Part shown: positions 63,976-64,000 of the stretch, piece by piece
Layout of the letters: each line of letters opens with the position of its first letter
Position numbering within the stretch: the stretch's first letter is position 1
Assembly (NCBI GenBank): GCA_017404145.1
Contig: JAFRCW010000006.1
Coordinates: 40,894-104,893 of the forward strand
Direction of reading: 5' to 3'
Length of the DNA stretch: 64,000 nt
Source of the DNA: Ruminococcus sp.
GTDB taxonomy: Bacteria > Bacillota > Clostridia > Oscillospirales > Acutalibacteraceae
Program-made: the position numbers and the translations under genes
The notes under the pieces: generated by a model
Database searches by the model: none
Seen by the model: the letters and a program-made list of their open reading frames with translations, nothing else
What the model was told of the DNA's origin: nothing

Positions 63976-64000
63976 TTTTTAGAGAGTTTGATCCTGGCTC
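63976..64000 (+). rRNA. rrs: 16S ribosomal RNA, 5' end (partial)
   Basis: AGAGTTTGATCCTGGCTC at 63983-64000 is the universal 5' end of bacterial 16S rRNA. Position 1 is estimated at 63976 by comparison with E. coli numbering. The window ends inside the gene. Confidence 0.95.

Overview
The window reads as a chromosomal replication-origin region from an anaerobic Firmicute of class Clostridia, most likely an Oscillospiraceae/Ruminococcus-type gut or rumen bacterium. The support is the classic Firmicutes origin order (gyrA-gyrB-remB-recF-yaaA-dnaN-dnaA | rpmH-rnpA-yidD-yidC-khpB-mnmE-mnmG-rsmG-noc-parA-parB-serS), a type I dockerin on a secreted nuclease, sigma-A promoters with 17-bp spacers, strong AGGAGG-type ribosome sites, and many T-tailed terminators. 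No species is claimed.

Layout. 1-11.4 kb is accessory and metabolic: the tail of a SpoIIE-type phosphatase with an RsbW-like kinase, a zinc-dependent phospholipase C family protein, two unrecognised genes, a glycerate kinase whose end lies in a small inverted-repeat element, a glycogen debranching enzyme with an LRR protein, a SNF2 helicase and a dockerin-bearing endonuclease I. 11.4-17.5 kb is the cell-shape cluster mreB-mreC-mreD-PBP2-minD-mgsA, with minC and minE absent. 17.6-31.0 kb, all minus strand, carries dut, a U32 protein, zapA, an ATP-grasp gene, gyrA, gyrB, two zinc-ribbon membrane proteins, remB, recF, yaaA and dnaN. dnaA and the candidate origin lie at 31.0-32.6 kb. The plus-strand arm, 32.9-43.9 kb, has ribosome/RNase P/membrane insertion genes, tRNA and rRNA modification genes, and chromosome segregation genes with two exact parS sites. 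Transcription diverges from about 32.6-32.9 kb, as expected of an origin.

44-64 kb is a mosaic of housekeeping genes (guaB, tRNA-Met/Glu/Leu, rplM-rpsI, ROK glucokinase, bioY, UDP-sugar genes, an rRNA operon starting at the right edge) and accessory genes (BlaI-like and XRE regulators, CpsB-type phosphatase, DUF6198 membrane protein, transglutaminase-like lipoprotein, Cys-less asparagine synthetase-like protein, two zinc-ribbon membrane paralogues). Its intergenic spaces are rich in repeats: palindromes, inverted-repeat elements, a duplicated tRNA-Leu tail, and tracts of degenerate repeats kept in a strict 7-bp phase.

No defence island, CRISPR array or biosynthetic cluster was found. The most interesting signals are the DnaA-box plus CTA-repeat arrangement between dnaA and dnaN, the 7-bp-phased repeat family, two MITE-like elements (one supplying a stop codon), the duplicated tRNA-Leu 3' end, a terminator inside the leader of the DUF6198 gene, and the dockerin-tagged nuclease.
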